A program made the position numbers and the translations under genes. Of a DNA stretch of 64,000 nt, positions 49,746 to 61,399 are shown piece by piece. The stretch is from Panopea generosa. Taxonomy: Eukaryota; Mollusca; Bivalvia; Adapedonta; Hiatellidae. The notes under the pieces were generated by a model. The model was not told the DNA's origin. It saw only the letters and a list, made by a program, of their open reading frames with translations, and did not search any database. Location of the stretch: the NCBI GenBank assembly GCA_029582155.1, contig CM055902.1, positions 12,249,041 to 12,313,040 of the forward strand, written 5' to 3'. Numbering within the stretch: the first letter of the stretch is position 1; the number at the start of each line of letters is the position of its first letter.

Positions 49746-51589
49746 GACTACCTTATGTGTCCAGCCGGGAAACTATTAAATAATCACAAATGAAAATGAA
49801 ATCAAGCAAACATCTCATTTGCAAATGACGTTTTCCTAATAGGGAGGACACGTCAATATAAGAATCTACAAGTAGTTTTATTGCATTGTCAATGTAGCGG
49901 ATAAATAAACATGGCTTCTTTTTCAATTCCAATCAGTTTTTAATTATGTATCTAATTTAGCTCGGTATTGCCATTGGATGACTGCGAATTCATGTCAAAA
50001 ATATATTTCGTGAAATATAGACAGCATTACTTTAATCTGTTTGACTTATTTTACGTCACATCTCTAGCATAATAACATTTATATTTTTATTCAATATTTA
50101 CTATTAAATCATAGAACAATAAGGCAGTCATGTTTCTGACGTCGTGGTTAACATCTAAGTAGTGAGCTGTAATTGTCGATGTATAAACTGTAGTTTTTTC
50201 CCAAAAAGTGTCATCAATACAATTAAAATTCGGCGTGCATAACAAAAGCCCTGGTAAGACATGTATGATACACGGTAAGAGTCAAATTGTATAATTAGAT
50301 CTACTTTCAGTTATTTTTATTCAAAATATCAAAACACTCTTGAGTTAATTGAAAAGATTGTCATTTACATGTTTTAAGTGACTTCAATTTTATTAAGTTA
50401 TTGGTCTTTGGAAAATAATATATTTGCCGATAATCTGCGCCTTGGAGCTTGTAAAGCAATTATTGCATCGACCTTTGCTGCTTCACCGTGAGTTAACTTA
50501 ATGTATAACATCTGGTGTAATCATCAATTAATTATCAACATGCAGAAAGTGAAAGAAAGAAAATAACGGTTTAACGCCTTGTGAACATTTTATAATGTTA
50601 TCATGACGTCCAGATTTAATGATGTAAGGAAACAATAGAATCGCATAACTTCAGAAACTGCAAAATTTCCACAAATGTTTTTTAAACTTTTGGGCTTACT
50701 TACTTATACTCAGAGGATAAAGTTAATGACGTTGACTCGTAAAAAAAAAGTGATAATGTTTTTTTATTCATTCAGTTAAAATCCGTATTTATTATTTTCG
50801 AAGATTATTGATCACGAAAAAAGCATGTTGCCGTACTCCTTTTATTGTGATATTTTTTTTTAAAATGATACATGTACTTATTCAAATCTAAACATTTTTT
50901 ATTATAGGCCATTGAGTTATCAATTCTAGTATGCATGTTAACTGAATTTAAAAACGTGCATCATAATGAAAATGGATGAAAATATGTATACCTTGGAAAT
51001 TGACAATATGTGTACATTTTATAAAGAAATTCATAGACTGCCGTGAATTTTAAAGGAAAAAAATACTAGAAGAGAGACTTTGTACATGCTAGAATTGTTT
51101 TTCAACTCAATTCGCTGTATATTAACATCTGAAAACTTCCTAGACGGCATTCTTAAGTGATCTTGAGACATTATGCAACAACGAAGCGTCTTGACGATTA
51201 TCTATCTCTGCCATCAGCATTCCAGAGTATATAAAATATCCCGTTGTATACATAATGGACGATGTCACTCTTATCGTAATGAATCGTTTTAGAGAGAATA
51301 TCTCGTATAAGTACATGTACATAAACTTTAATTTCGTTGATTCGGAGGAGTAGATACAATATTCTTTTTAAAAAACACATACCTAGTTATAGAAACAGTT
51401 GTATGGGAAAATAGTTTTCATATAAATTGCCAAGATATATATAGAATATTCCAAGGTGTGGATCGGTTGTAATTTGATATCTGATAAAAGGAACTGCAGG
51501 AAGCAGAGAAGAGAACGCCCCTAAGGAAAGAAAGCAATTTGTTTGTTATAGAAAATGGTCAAACTTGGTCATGTATGCTATAAATAGAG

Positions 51590-51830
51590 AGAGAATATCA
51601 TGTTAGTGTCTGATATTATCACATTTACCAGGTAAGACTTAGAAAAAAACTTTTTTTTGTGCCGAGTCTGATAAAGCTGATAATACTAGACGCTTACATG
51701 AAATTCTGTTTATCATGTCAATATTTCTAGTTTGTTTTTATTCATTCTAAGTAGGGTTAAAAGTAGTTCCGACCATGTCAAAATGTATAATTATACATAA
51801 TGACGTCATGTGCCTGATACACTTGTATTG
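51590..51830 (+). repeat. Dispersed repeat, inverted partner at 56930-57190
   Basis: CATGTTAGTGTCTGATATTA, CTTAGAAAAAAAC, ATATTTCTAGTTTG, TTTTATTCATTCTAAGTAGG, AAAGTAGTTCCG and ATCATGTGCCTGATA-like blocks match the reverse complement of 56930-57190 in order. The two lie about 5.1 kb apart in opposite orientation. Confidence 0.7.
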
Positions 51831-52949
51831 ACGTGATAAATCTATGTTTATCGGACAGGAAGTTTATCAAAACAATTGAATACATTGACATGATAAAACT
51901 CATTTCCGCCAGATATGAAGAGCATTTACGTAATAAAATGTACAATCAATACACGGAAAACAAATTGATAATGAGTAAATTACTATAAATTTAATGTACC
52001 ATGTCAACAACATCAAGTTAAATGTAACACATTTACAAAATAATTCATTTTATATCTCAGTAAATAGCAAGTAACCTGATCGCTTGCATGTAGGATTCTC
52101 ACGAGTGTCGGTAGTAAATATAACTATTGAACATGACAATCATTGCACAAAAACAAGTAATGAAATTGCTGATCTTGATTTAATATTGAAAGTATTATTG
52201 ATTGTCGATACAATTGTTTATTAGTGTCATAACATGATTAAACGACACGAACAAACTTACAAACAACTATATCGTGACATGTAACGAGATTAACATGAGA
52301 CTCAGAAATGGTTGTTTGATTATTTTGAAAGTATTTCAGTAACGTATGAAATTTAAATTGAATTTGATATAAAGATATTCACTTTTAATATGATTATTAA
52401 TAATAAAAGGTTAACTTCAAGTTCCTGATGACTTTGTCACCTGCAAACAGAAAGTAATACTTATTAGCTTTTGTTGAATATTTGCAAACTTGTAAACTGA
52501 TTTACACAGTTATCGATGCAACGTGATTGGTCAATAAATAATTGTTAAACCCTTTATTTGGTACATTATATGGCAAATATGACAAAGTACATGTCGATTG
52601 TATGTCAGAAAATCATGGTTTTCAGATCAAACTTGGTTGCATCTCACATAGTTTTCTACAGTTATTCGTAGTTGGTTTAAGCAAATGTATTCCATGATAT
52701 TATACAAAAGGACACAATGAATGATATATACTAAATTACTAAAACAATCAGACACAGTTGACTTGTTCATTGTTCTTCGTAAAATAAGATCTATGATTTC
52801 CACGGTAAAAAAAAAATCAAAATAAAAATATAACCCACATAAACAATGCACAATAACTAGTAGGTGAACCAGCTTTGTTGTTTACGAAGTGCAGTGACAT
52901 CATAAGATGTTTTCTTTACAAATACTCCTATTAAAGTCACCTTTTTACA

Positions 52950-52999
52950 CTAATGATGTCTAAATGCAGTAGCTGCTTTGGCAGCTTTGATCTTCTCAT
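52950..52999 (-). CDS. Possible minus-strand terminal exon (weak)
   Basis: On the minus strand a good acceptor (GATTTCTTGCTGCAG) precedes a stretch richer in G and C that reads, two bases in, EKIKAAKAATAFRHH and then TAG. The Lys/Ala-rich end looks protein-like. A second frame (MRRSKLPKQLLHLDIISVKR) is also open, and I could not find an upstream exon with matching phase. It may be chance. Confidence 0.2.
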
Positions 53000-55773
53000 C
53001 TGCAGCAAGAAATCACAAAATGTTTGAACCATTTTGAAAATATTTCAAACGAATTTTCGTAAGACATGAAATCTTGCTACCGTGGCCAAAAAGGGGAGCG
53101 CTATGTAGTGAGACGATGTAATTGTAAGGTACAATAGCATTATAATTGATAAAACTTTGACAGTAAATAATAAAATAAATTATGAAAGAACCAACATTAA
53201 TTATTCATATTCAACTTCGGTTAGTCGTGTTAACTGTCAAAGAGGCAGATTAAGATAGTGTAAATGACAACCAAATCATCCCCAGCTGCTTCGTCCTGTT
53301 TTGTACATATGTAAAAGCTGCATTGATAAATTTAAAAGTAGGTTTTGTATTGTACATGCCACATAAAACAACGGATTATACTACAAGGGACGTTCAATGA
53401 GTAAAGTCATTCGTCTCATACAATTATAAACCGTGAAGATGGAAATCGTGAAATATCATAGTAAGAGATGTGTTTATAATCACCCAATGATACCAATAAA
53501 CACATCGTGCAATCTTTAATAGACTTTGTATCATAGCCATGACCACATACAGTCCTATACACTACAGTCAAATATAGTTACAGAAAAAGCTGCTAAATGT
53601 GTTCAACTACGGAGCTGTATGAGTGCGCGTTGCTCAAGTGAAGAACATGCAAAGCATATTTTATATGAATATATTTTAAGCAAGAAAATTAAACATAAGT
53701 TCACTATTTTGAACCCCATAGCACGAATAGCAGCAAAAAAATGACAACCAAAGACAGACAAATTTCCTGCATCGCTAACAGAAATGTGACATTTCAGTGT
53801 CGGGTGGGTATAAACAAAACAGACCTTGACATATTTCATAAGTTGTTAAAAAGATTGAAAAGTGTATTTCTGTTTTAGAAGATTACTTTAAAGGTATGAA
53901 CCAAATATCACTAAGATATTTTTTGTTGTTTTTATTTTATTACCAATATAGATTACTGCATGCCCCTCGTAGAAACACATTTTCTCTGCATTGCTGCAAG
54001 GTTTGCCATGTCCTAAATGTCACATTGAAATAATTTCCTTTCAGATCTGCCACGGGACAAATGTTGCAAGATGTCAAATATAATAGAAAAAAAATCTTGA
54101 TAATTTTACCTTAAGTTTACGACGCTCAGCAGGATTTTTTATGTTCTTACATATTGTATATATAAAGTTTTATTAGCTCTACCGGCTATCTCCCAATATA
54201 ATATAATTTGAAACTAATTATGTTAGAATGACCGTCGCAAATTGGTTTGTATGACGATGCTGACCATAGCATAAGTAAATAGATTCATAATTACTTAGAC
54301 CAACGTTTTTCATAATGCTTCAAACCAATTAAATACTAAATAAAAATACCATAATTTCAATATGTGGTGAGTTTGTTTTTTATTATTCTGTCTCGTTTTA
54401 TGATGTGTTGCCGACAGAGGCGCGAGGTTGGATACATCTGTTGTCCCGGTTTGAGCTCTACAGCGGCGGGCTGACCACTGGTCGTTCCGAGGCAGGAACC
54501 CTGTTTGTTTAACTTCTTCTGTATTTTTGTGTTATACATTTTCGAACTGATCTCCGCTATAAATAATGCTTGTATTTATGCTGCCGTGTACTTCAATGCT
54601 ATATGTACGTTTATTATAATTTGTCAAAAAAACATACACGCTTGAAAATCTTAAATATTGTAAATAGTACCATTTTACATGTATTTACTTGATATAATAA
54701 AAAAATGTAATTGTTAAAGATATTGAAATAACAAAAAAAACACTTAACACGATTTTTTAACAAATCATCAAACTCGTTTAAAGGCAGTGTGAGTTTTGTA
54801 ATTATTTTTAAACCTCGATGGGTTAGCGCTTTAGCAGATGGCAACAAAAGGTTGGACATACATAAAAGACTTGAACTGTCATGGTGTATCATCATTATAC
54901 ATACACATGAAAATCGAATTTGCATGATAGATATGAACATGCACTTGGAACATTTATATTTGGATTATATTATAAACCACATCTGATTAAGATACCATAT
55001 CAACGTAATATGAACATTCCATGTTGACTTATGAATAACTTTAAGTGCTTACATTTTACTCGAATACTCCAAAATTTATATTTAACCATAGAAGTTCTAA
55101 TTAAGGTTATACGATGTACATCGATTGCTTAGTTTATGAAACCATTATTAATGATCTTATTGAAGATATAAGGAATCAAATTTATAAATGTACGACTGTA
55201 TGGAGAAAAAAAATGAACACCAACATCTAACACTAATGTCGAGTAATCTATGCGGACGTTGTAACGTCAAAATGAACTGCCCCACCTCCGGTACCCCTTT
55301 GTTTTTCAAATGCCTACTAATTCCATGACGGGTAGATCACACGGCTGAAATCCAAACGAATATGTTATTCATCACTGGCGATTTTCTCTTGTCTTTATCA
55401 CCTATAGCAAATGTGTACGAAATTCTGGGACACCCCTCGTATATTACTTCAAATACTTCGAAATTACACTTAAAACGGAAACAGAACTATTATAAGAAGA
55501 ATGTGGATGAAAATGCATAACTGACTTATATTTGAGGAAACTTGATATATATATTTTATTAAAAAATAGGACTATTTACTATCTAAAAATGGATTAACGT
55601 AGTTCGCAAGAAACCCAATCGAGGTCACAATATTTGACAAAACACACACAAAGGATTTCATGGCATGACGTTAATCTTACTATAAAAGTTATAATTAACA
55701 TTATGGAACGTATTAAAGTTGTGCGATATAAATGTATTGGTGATATCTAGTAATATGTTAGAACACGGTACAT
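53000..55773. other. AT-rich DNA with a small GC-rich island at 54390-54500
   Basis: No secure gene. The island stands out in composition and is open on the minus strand (QGSCLGTTSGQPAAVEL and on to TSRLCRQHIIK) with possible acceptor AAACAAACAG before GGTTCC. No family is recognised and there is no convincing donor. The rest holds only short random frames. Confidence 0.4.
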
Positions 55774-55980
55774 GTCTTCCGTGGTTGAGTGATCTAGGGC
55801 CTCGTCTCAAGATCACTTATCTCTCAACCCGGATGTCGTAGGTTCGAGTCAAGCTCGATCCGAAAAGCTTGCCATTTACTTACGGAAGGACGGTGATACT
55901 GCTCAGATTTATTCTGAGGTCTTCCTCCACCATTAAAACTGAACATGCCATATATAACATTAAAAAATAGCATTAAAACA
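55774..55980 (+). mobile_element. SINE, family 2, near-complete plus copy
   Basis: GTCTTCCGTGGTTGAGTGAT (A-box region), TAGGTTCGAGTCAAG (B box), CTCGATCCGAAAAG, TTACGGAAGGACGGTGATAC, CTCAGATTTATTCTGAGG, then TCTTCCTCCACCATTAAAAC and CATGCCATATATAACATTAA. The last two blocks are the tail that forms the 50-bp minisatellite at 59493-59835. Confidence 0.8.
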
Positions 55981-56341
55981 CATATTAATCAGAGCACAGT
56001 ACAGTACAATTAATCGCTCCAGCTCAAGTTTCATTTTTTTGGAAGCATTTCTCGCACATAAATTATGTAATATAAAGAAAGACATAAATGATATTCGAAA
56101 ATAGGCTGGTAAGGTTATCCCATGCAGGCATAAGCATTGCTTGTTAAAAGTTGTTAGTTCAGACAGACAATAGCGGTAAAAGACGTTTGTATCTACTAAT
56201 TAAGGGGGGGGGGGGATGGTGGGGAGTCAAATGATATACCTATTTCAGACAAGATCTATAAAATAATATAAAAAGATTGTTTCATGAAATAAAAAAATAA
56301 ATTTGTAAGATTACCAAACATAAGATCGCAAATATTCGCTA

Positions 56342-56707
56342 GAAATTCAGTTGTCCCTACTTATACTCCGAACCTCGTAGAATCCATGTGATAAATGGCA
56401 TTTAAATTCAGTCATCCCTTCTTATACTCTGAACCTTGTAGAATCCATGTGATAAATGGCATTTAAATTCAGTCGTCCTTACTTATACTCCGAACCTTGT
56501 AGAATCCATGTGATAAATGGCATTTAAATTCAGTCATCCCTTCTTATACTCTGAACCTTGTAGAATCCATGTGATAAATGGCATTTAAATTCAGTCGTCC
56601 CTTCTTATACTCCGAACCTTGTAGAATCCATGTGATAAATGGCATTTAAATTCAGTCGTCCCTACTTATACTCCGAACCTTGTAGAATTCATGTGATAAA
56701 TGGCATG
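56342..56707 (+). repeat. Minisatellite, 61-bp period, 6 copies
   Basis: AAATTCAGTCGTCCCTACTT, ATACTCCGAACCTTGTAGAA, TCCATGTGATAAATGGCATT repeat with exact 61-bp spacing from 56342. Two variants (TCATCCCTTC..CTCTGAA and TCGTCC..CTCCGAA) alternate in the first four or five units, which suggests some duplication of two-unit blocks. Confidence 0.95.
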
Positions 56708-56929
56708 TAAGAATATAAAGCAAGTTTATTGTTACAATTATAATCACGAATGTTCTGATACTGAAACCTCAATCAGCCGTTATACCCGAACGACAATAAT
56801 TCTCGTTCGTACAATAGATTAAATACGCTGTTTGGCAGGGCAAGCATAAAACAGTTATTGATCCTTGTTAAAAATTGTTGAAAAAATGGGCTAATTGATG
56901 GGAAGGGATGATTTCTTTCCTTTCCTTTT

Positions 56930-57190
56930 AGAACAGAAGTTTATCAGGCACATGATGTCGTTATCTTTACTTATACATTTTGACCTTGACGGAACTACTT
57001 TCAACCTTACTTAAAATGAATAAAAAAACGAACTAGAAATATTGACATGTAAAATAGAATACCATGTAAATGTATGTATTATCAACTTCATCAAGTTCGG
57101 CACGAAAATAAACAAGCCTCGTCTTGTTTTTTGTTTTTTTCTAAACCTCACCTGATCAAGTTGATAATATCAGACACTAACATGGTAATC
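56930..57190 (-). repeat. Inverted partner of 51590-51830
   Basis: See 51590-51830. On the plus strand it contains GTTTATCAGGCACATGAT, GACGGAACTACTTTCAACCT, TACTTAAAATGAATAAA, CTAGAAATATTGACATG and TTGATAATATCAGACACTAA. Confidence 0.7.
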
Positions 57191-57534
57191 TGTATATCGC
57201 TTTATAAAATATGGAAGACGTGAATTTTATTATAAATCAAAATAGTTATGTTTATGATACAAGTATTGTTACATAATTATCATCTACACGTACATTGAAT
57301 GAAAACAAAAAATAATTAATCCAAAAATCATTACTTTAATATAAATGCTAATATTTTTGTTATAAAAATGTATTTTTGCCATAGGTTTTCACGTTACGTT
57401 CTAAATTTGAGCCACCACGTTATAAAGTTGAATCAACATCATATGCATATTGCTAAATGTTAGCTTATCTTGTCGGAAGTCTATCCGACAGTGTCACGAT
57501 CGCCTAATTACTCACAAACATTCTGCTCGATAAT

Positions 57535-57690
57535 TACTTCTTAATTGGTCCCTTTGAAAGTGTTGTACGTTTCTGAAATTGATTAATTCTAACAACAAAA
57601 TGATTAACCTCAATAAAATGTCAGATACTACCCATCTAGTATTGATTTACATCCTCTCTGCAATGAATCTGTCATAAGTGTAAAGTTTAT
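57535..57690 (-). repeat. Inverted partner of 12893-13048
   Basis: CTTAATTGGTCCCTTTGAAA, GTTGTACGTTTCTGAAATTG, ATTAACCTCA and CCATCTAG are the complements of blocks at 12893-13048 in reverse order. Confidence 0.6.
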
Positions 57691-57764
57691 AGTAATAAAG
57701 TGATCATCGCCAACCAACGTTGAACGTTCGGTATTTTCTCGTTAAAAGTCTCTCGGTAAAGGTC

Positions 57765-58080
57765 TGGGCGCACTAACGCACGACAGACTTGCAATGTTGT
57801 GCGAGGCTCTTACGAAATATAATATTCGTGAGACAATCTTTTCGTAGGACAGTTGTGCGACTGTCGTAAAATTGTTTGGCTTAAAAAATTTTCTTCTGGT
57901 ACCCACGATAAGATATTTATCTCACGACAGACTCACGACAGCCACAATACATAGATACTACTAAAAATCGCCGAACAAAAAATGTGCATGTCGAATTTTG
58001 GTTCACGACAGTGCCACGATGATCAAAATTTCGTAGGACGATCTTGTGACAACCCCCGATGACCCACGATTTTCCCATAA
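57765..58080. repeat. GC-richer segment with repeated CACGACAG / CGTAGGAC motifs
   Basis: CACGACAG or its variants occur near 57780, 57937, 57948 and 58003, with inverted forms (CTGTCGTAAA near 57862). TCGTAGGAC occurs near 57844 and 58031. The composition differs sharply from its flanks. It could be a MITE of unknown type; no terminal inverted repeats were established. Confidence 0.4.
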
Positions 58081-59492
58081 GTCTTTATATATTTCGGGAA
58101 AGAAGGGAATAAAAGTAGATATCTTACATGGTTTAACTGAAAATACACGTACGTACCTAAAATCGTATAGCTATAAAATAACGTTGATGCCATTACGATG
58201 GCATAAATCTGGATAAATCTGGGCCTAAGTTACGCTGAAGGCCAGGCACATACGTCTAGCACATCCGTCTGGGAATCCGCTACCTTTTAACGGTCTATGT
58301 GTTGGTTTAGATTTCAAAATGTATGTGTCTTAGTATGAAGATTTTGTCATTGTACTTATCTCGGTCATCATCCATGCTTGCTTTTAAAGAAAAAAGCAAA
58401 CGTTGATGATTACCAATAATAACCACAGCTCAGTGAATCACTGGATTTTTTTTTCAAAAGCTTTTTTTTTTATTATTATTGACCTTATTGTTATAAACAT
58501 AATATCTTTGAATAAATATACCTTTTATATAGCTAATTTCAACATTCCCGTTCGAAATAATCGTAAAATACTGAGATAACTGAAATTAAAGTAGTAAAGA
58601 AAAACACCATGTCAAATTAGAATTCTTATATTCCAATTGGCATTAGCTTCCAATAGGATTATATTTTGACGTATGAAAATGCTCACAAAACCTCTAAATT
58701 AAATTAAACAGGTGAAAAACTAACTGGTTTGCAATTATTTTTGCAGAACTATCCTATTACCGTGTATGTTTATAAACTTCTTAAATAAAGACAAAGTCGA
58801 TTTACCATGAGGTCGTTTCGGTCATAAGGATGTGTATTAATTTTGTTCCTGAATTCACGTCAAAACTATTTTATAAAACAAACTAATCTTTATTTGAATA
58901 GTATATCTTTATAGAACAGAACAGTTCAACGCAGTTGTTTGGAGTTCTTAATTAATTACTTTTTGAAGTCTCAACATGTTAAGTTGATAGTAATATCAAA
59001 TTCACAGGAATGTTTAATACTTTCTTTCGGATACAATTGTTACAATAAAAATACACAAACCTGTGCCTCGAAATTATATTTCAATTAAAATCTTTAATTT
59101 CAAATATATTGTATTCTAATGGTAATATTGGTATACAAAACGAAAAGGAAATTGTATTTTAATTCACAGGTAATAATATATATTTTGTAGAAGATAAAAT
59201 ATCTACTGTATAACCCCTAAAATGTCTCCCATCAGTGTAATAAGGTACCAAATATATATGAAATAAGAAGGCTCTCGATACCTTTTTGCACTAATGGAAC
59301 GCACTATTTGCATTGATTTGTCATCCATGTTATTTTATTGTTTAATTATGATAAGCGAAGACTTTAAAACAGAATTTAAGAGAAATTTAAATAAAAATTT
59401 AAAGACATGAAATGAAAAAGAAAATAAGTGTAAGTTTCATCGAAATAGTGTTGTTTTAACGGGGATTAACACCATTTTCAACGCGTATCAGG
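58081..59492. other. AT-rich DNA, no gene seen
   Basis: No exon, RNA gene or recognised element. Several T and A runs. Confidence 0.45.
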
Positions 59493-59835
59493 TTATATAT
59501 GGCATATCCAGTTTTACTGGTGGGGGAAGACCTCAGACTCAGTTTTATATGGCATATCCGGTTTTACTGGTGGGGGAAGACCTCAGACTCAGTTTTATAT
59601 GGCATATCCAGTTTTACTGGTGGGGGAAGACCTCAGACTCAGTTTTATATGGCATATCCGGTTTTACTGGTGGAGGAAGACCTCAGACTCAGTTTTATAT
59701 GGCATATCCGGTTTTACTGGTGGAGGAAGACCTCAGACTCAGTTTTATATGGCATATCCGGTTTTACTGGTGGAGGAAGACCTCAGACTCAGTTTTATAT
59801 GGCATATCCGGTTTTACTGGTGGAGGAAGGCCTTA
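59493..59835 (-). repeat. Minisatellite, 50-bp period, 7 copies, derived from a SINE tail
   Basis: Plus-strand units ATATGGCATATCCGGTTTTA, CTGGTGGAGGAAGACCTCAG, ACTCAGTTTT are spaced exactly 50 bp (ATG at 59499, 59549 ... 59799). Units split into GGGGGAAG and GGAGGAAG variants ordered from left to right. On the minus strand a unit reads CTGAGGTCTTCCTCCACCAG, TAAAACCGGATATGCCATAT, which is the 3' tail of family-2 SINEs (compare 55915-55960). The open frames (59499-59852 and shorter ones) are repeat artefacts in three frames, since 50 is not divisible by three. Confidence 0.95.
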
Positions 59836-59997
59836 AACTGAGGCAGACTTAGTAGAACCACCGTCCTTCCCCAAGTAGCTCGCAAACATTCTCAAATAAA
59901 GCTTTTTAAGCAAACGGGACTCTAACTTACGACCTTTGCGGTGAGAGGTAAGTGATATTGAGAAGGCTCCCTAGACCACTCGGCAACAGAGGACCCC
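59836..59997 (-). mobile_element. SINE, family 2, minus copy with expanded tail
   Basis: Minus reading GGGTCCTCTGTTGCCGAGTG then GTCTAGGGAGCC (A-box and D-arm-like), ATCACTTACCTCTCACCGCA, a decayed B box GTTAGAGTCCC, TTGGGGAAGGACGGTGG and CTCAGTTTAAGGCC, leading straight into the minisatellite at 59493-59835. Confidence 0.8.
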
Positions 59998-60886
59998 AGC
60001 GAAATAGAATCATATTTCATCCAGCAAGCAATATATTGGGGTGGTAACGAATGGCGAAGCCTCCAATGAGAATGACAGTTTAAGCGCCCATGAGTGAAAT
60101 CCTTATTACTACCCTTACCAATAATCATTATATTAATTTCATATTTGATAACTGAATTCACCATTTATAATTTTCTAAGCATGATCTTCAGATGCAAGGG
60201 TTGTCAGAATTGAGGTCAGTCCTGGACCGTGGATGACACAAGATGGAACTATGTGTCTCATTTCAATGTCATTATTTTATGTCACCTAAAGCAAGGCATA
60301 TGGATTTCACCATGAGATATTTGTTTCACGGGCTTATCAAATCTTTTTTATACGTCGATCAGTACACGAGTCACGTCATGAACATTTCACACCGATATTC
60401 GATAATTCGTTATTAATCACTTTGCTTCAGTGGTAACCTTGTTTTAAGCATTGTTTAATGAAGTCTTAATAACTGTTATAGTTTTTACGGGAAACTCTCG
60501 ATTGAATTCGCATTACTAGAACGTCGTCAGTAGTGAAGTGTCGATCAATATTTAAATATCTCTCACTCCCATCACTATCATCATAAAAACTGTATACAAT
60601 TAATAAAATATAAAAAATACAGGTTTGTTCAAAGGTAGACAAAGGTAGAAATTGTCTTATTTGTATATTGATTATTTTTTAGTATTTTATCATTATGAGT
60701 AAAACAATCATGCAACAGTGGTCATTACGTTTGAATCATTGAATCTTAACATACCACTGATACCTTGCACCAACATATTTAAGTATATGTTTAAATACTT
60801 AAAATCTTAAATTTAAGAAAAGCATCCAGGTGTTAAACTGGTTCCAGTAAAACTGTATTCGATTTCATTACTTTTGCTTTTATAAG

Positions 60887-60888
<2 letters not shown>
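59998..60888. other. AT-rich DNA, no gene seen
   Basis: No supported feature. The minus frame overlapping 59922-60164 covers the SINE head. Confidence 0.45.
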
Positions 60889-60938
<50 letters not shown>

Positions 60939-60952
60939 TTATTAATAAATCG
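60889..60952. repeat. TA microsatellite
   Basis: A run of TA dinucleotides with a TTATATATTTATTAATAA margin. Confidence 0.95.
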
Positions 60953-61399
60953 AAAAAATTACTTTGCTCGGAAATTGAACGTTTCTTATACTTTTCTATC
61001 TCATTTAGATAGCATTCCTTAGAATGAGTAAGTCTATATTTTCCTTGAATAACAAGACGAAATCTTAATAAACTGATCTTCCAGGAAACTATCTTATAGA
61101 AAATGAACTCATACCATAGAAACCGACGTGCAAAATCAGCTAACTAAGAATAGATATCGGCCATGGACTGTTATTCACAAAATACTTTCAATAAAAATCA
61201 CCGTAAGCAAATTTGACAAATTCTACGTTGTATTTTCAAATTATGATCGATGTATAAATAAATTGAATTTCCAGAAAATATACCGTTTTCTGTATGATTT
61301 GAGTCAATTTTAATTAATTTTGATGCATATTAAACATTGTATGAATATTTTTTTTTTTTTTACGACCAAACGGTTTTGTCAAACGCAGCCTTTATCTAG

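Larger units (their letters stand above)
38080..51060 (+). repeat. Segmental tandem duplication, unit B (about 13.0 kb)
   Basis: The second copy of the block described at 25760-37860, directly adjacent and in the same orientation. B-specific material includes the 52-bp minisatellite expansion (38991-39355), a region of about 1.9 kb with the 507-bp MITE (40902-41408), an insertion at about 43005-43930, two related dispersed repeats (44345-44520, 49590-49745) and a four-fold expansion at 46880-47430. Homology fades after about 51060. No convincing exon is seen, and no open frame is kept intact in both copies. Confidence 0.85.

Noticed and set aside
54100-54160. Minus-strand exon-like NPAERRKLK segment upstream of the weak exon at 52950-52999
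   Set aside because: The acceptor is poor and the phase does not join to the Lys/Ala-rich frame without a stop.
56342-56707. CRISPR-like array
   Set aside because: Perfect 61-bp tandem units with no variable spacers.
59499-59852. 117-residue repetitive protein (Met-Ala-Tyr-Pro-Val-Leu-Leu units)
   Set aside because: The 50-bp unit is not a multiple of three and the frame only cycles through the minisatellite. It is a SINE-tail expansion with no promoter or splice support.
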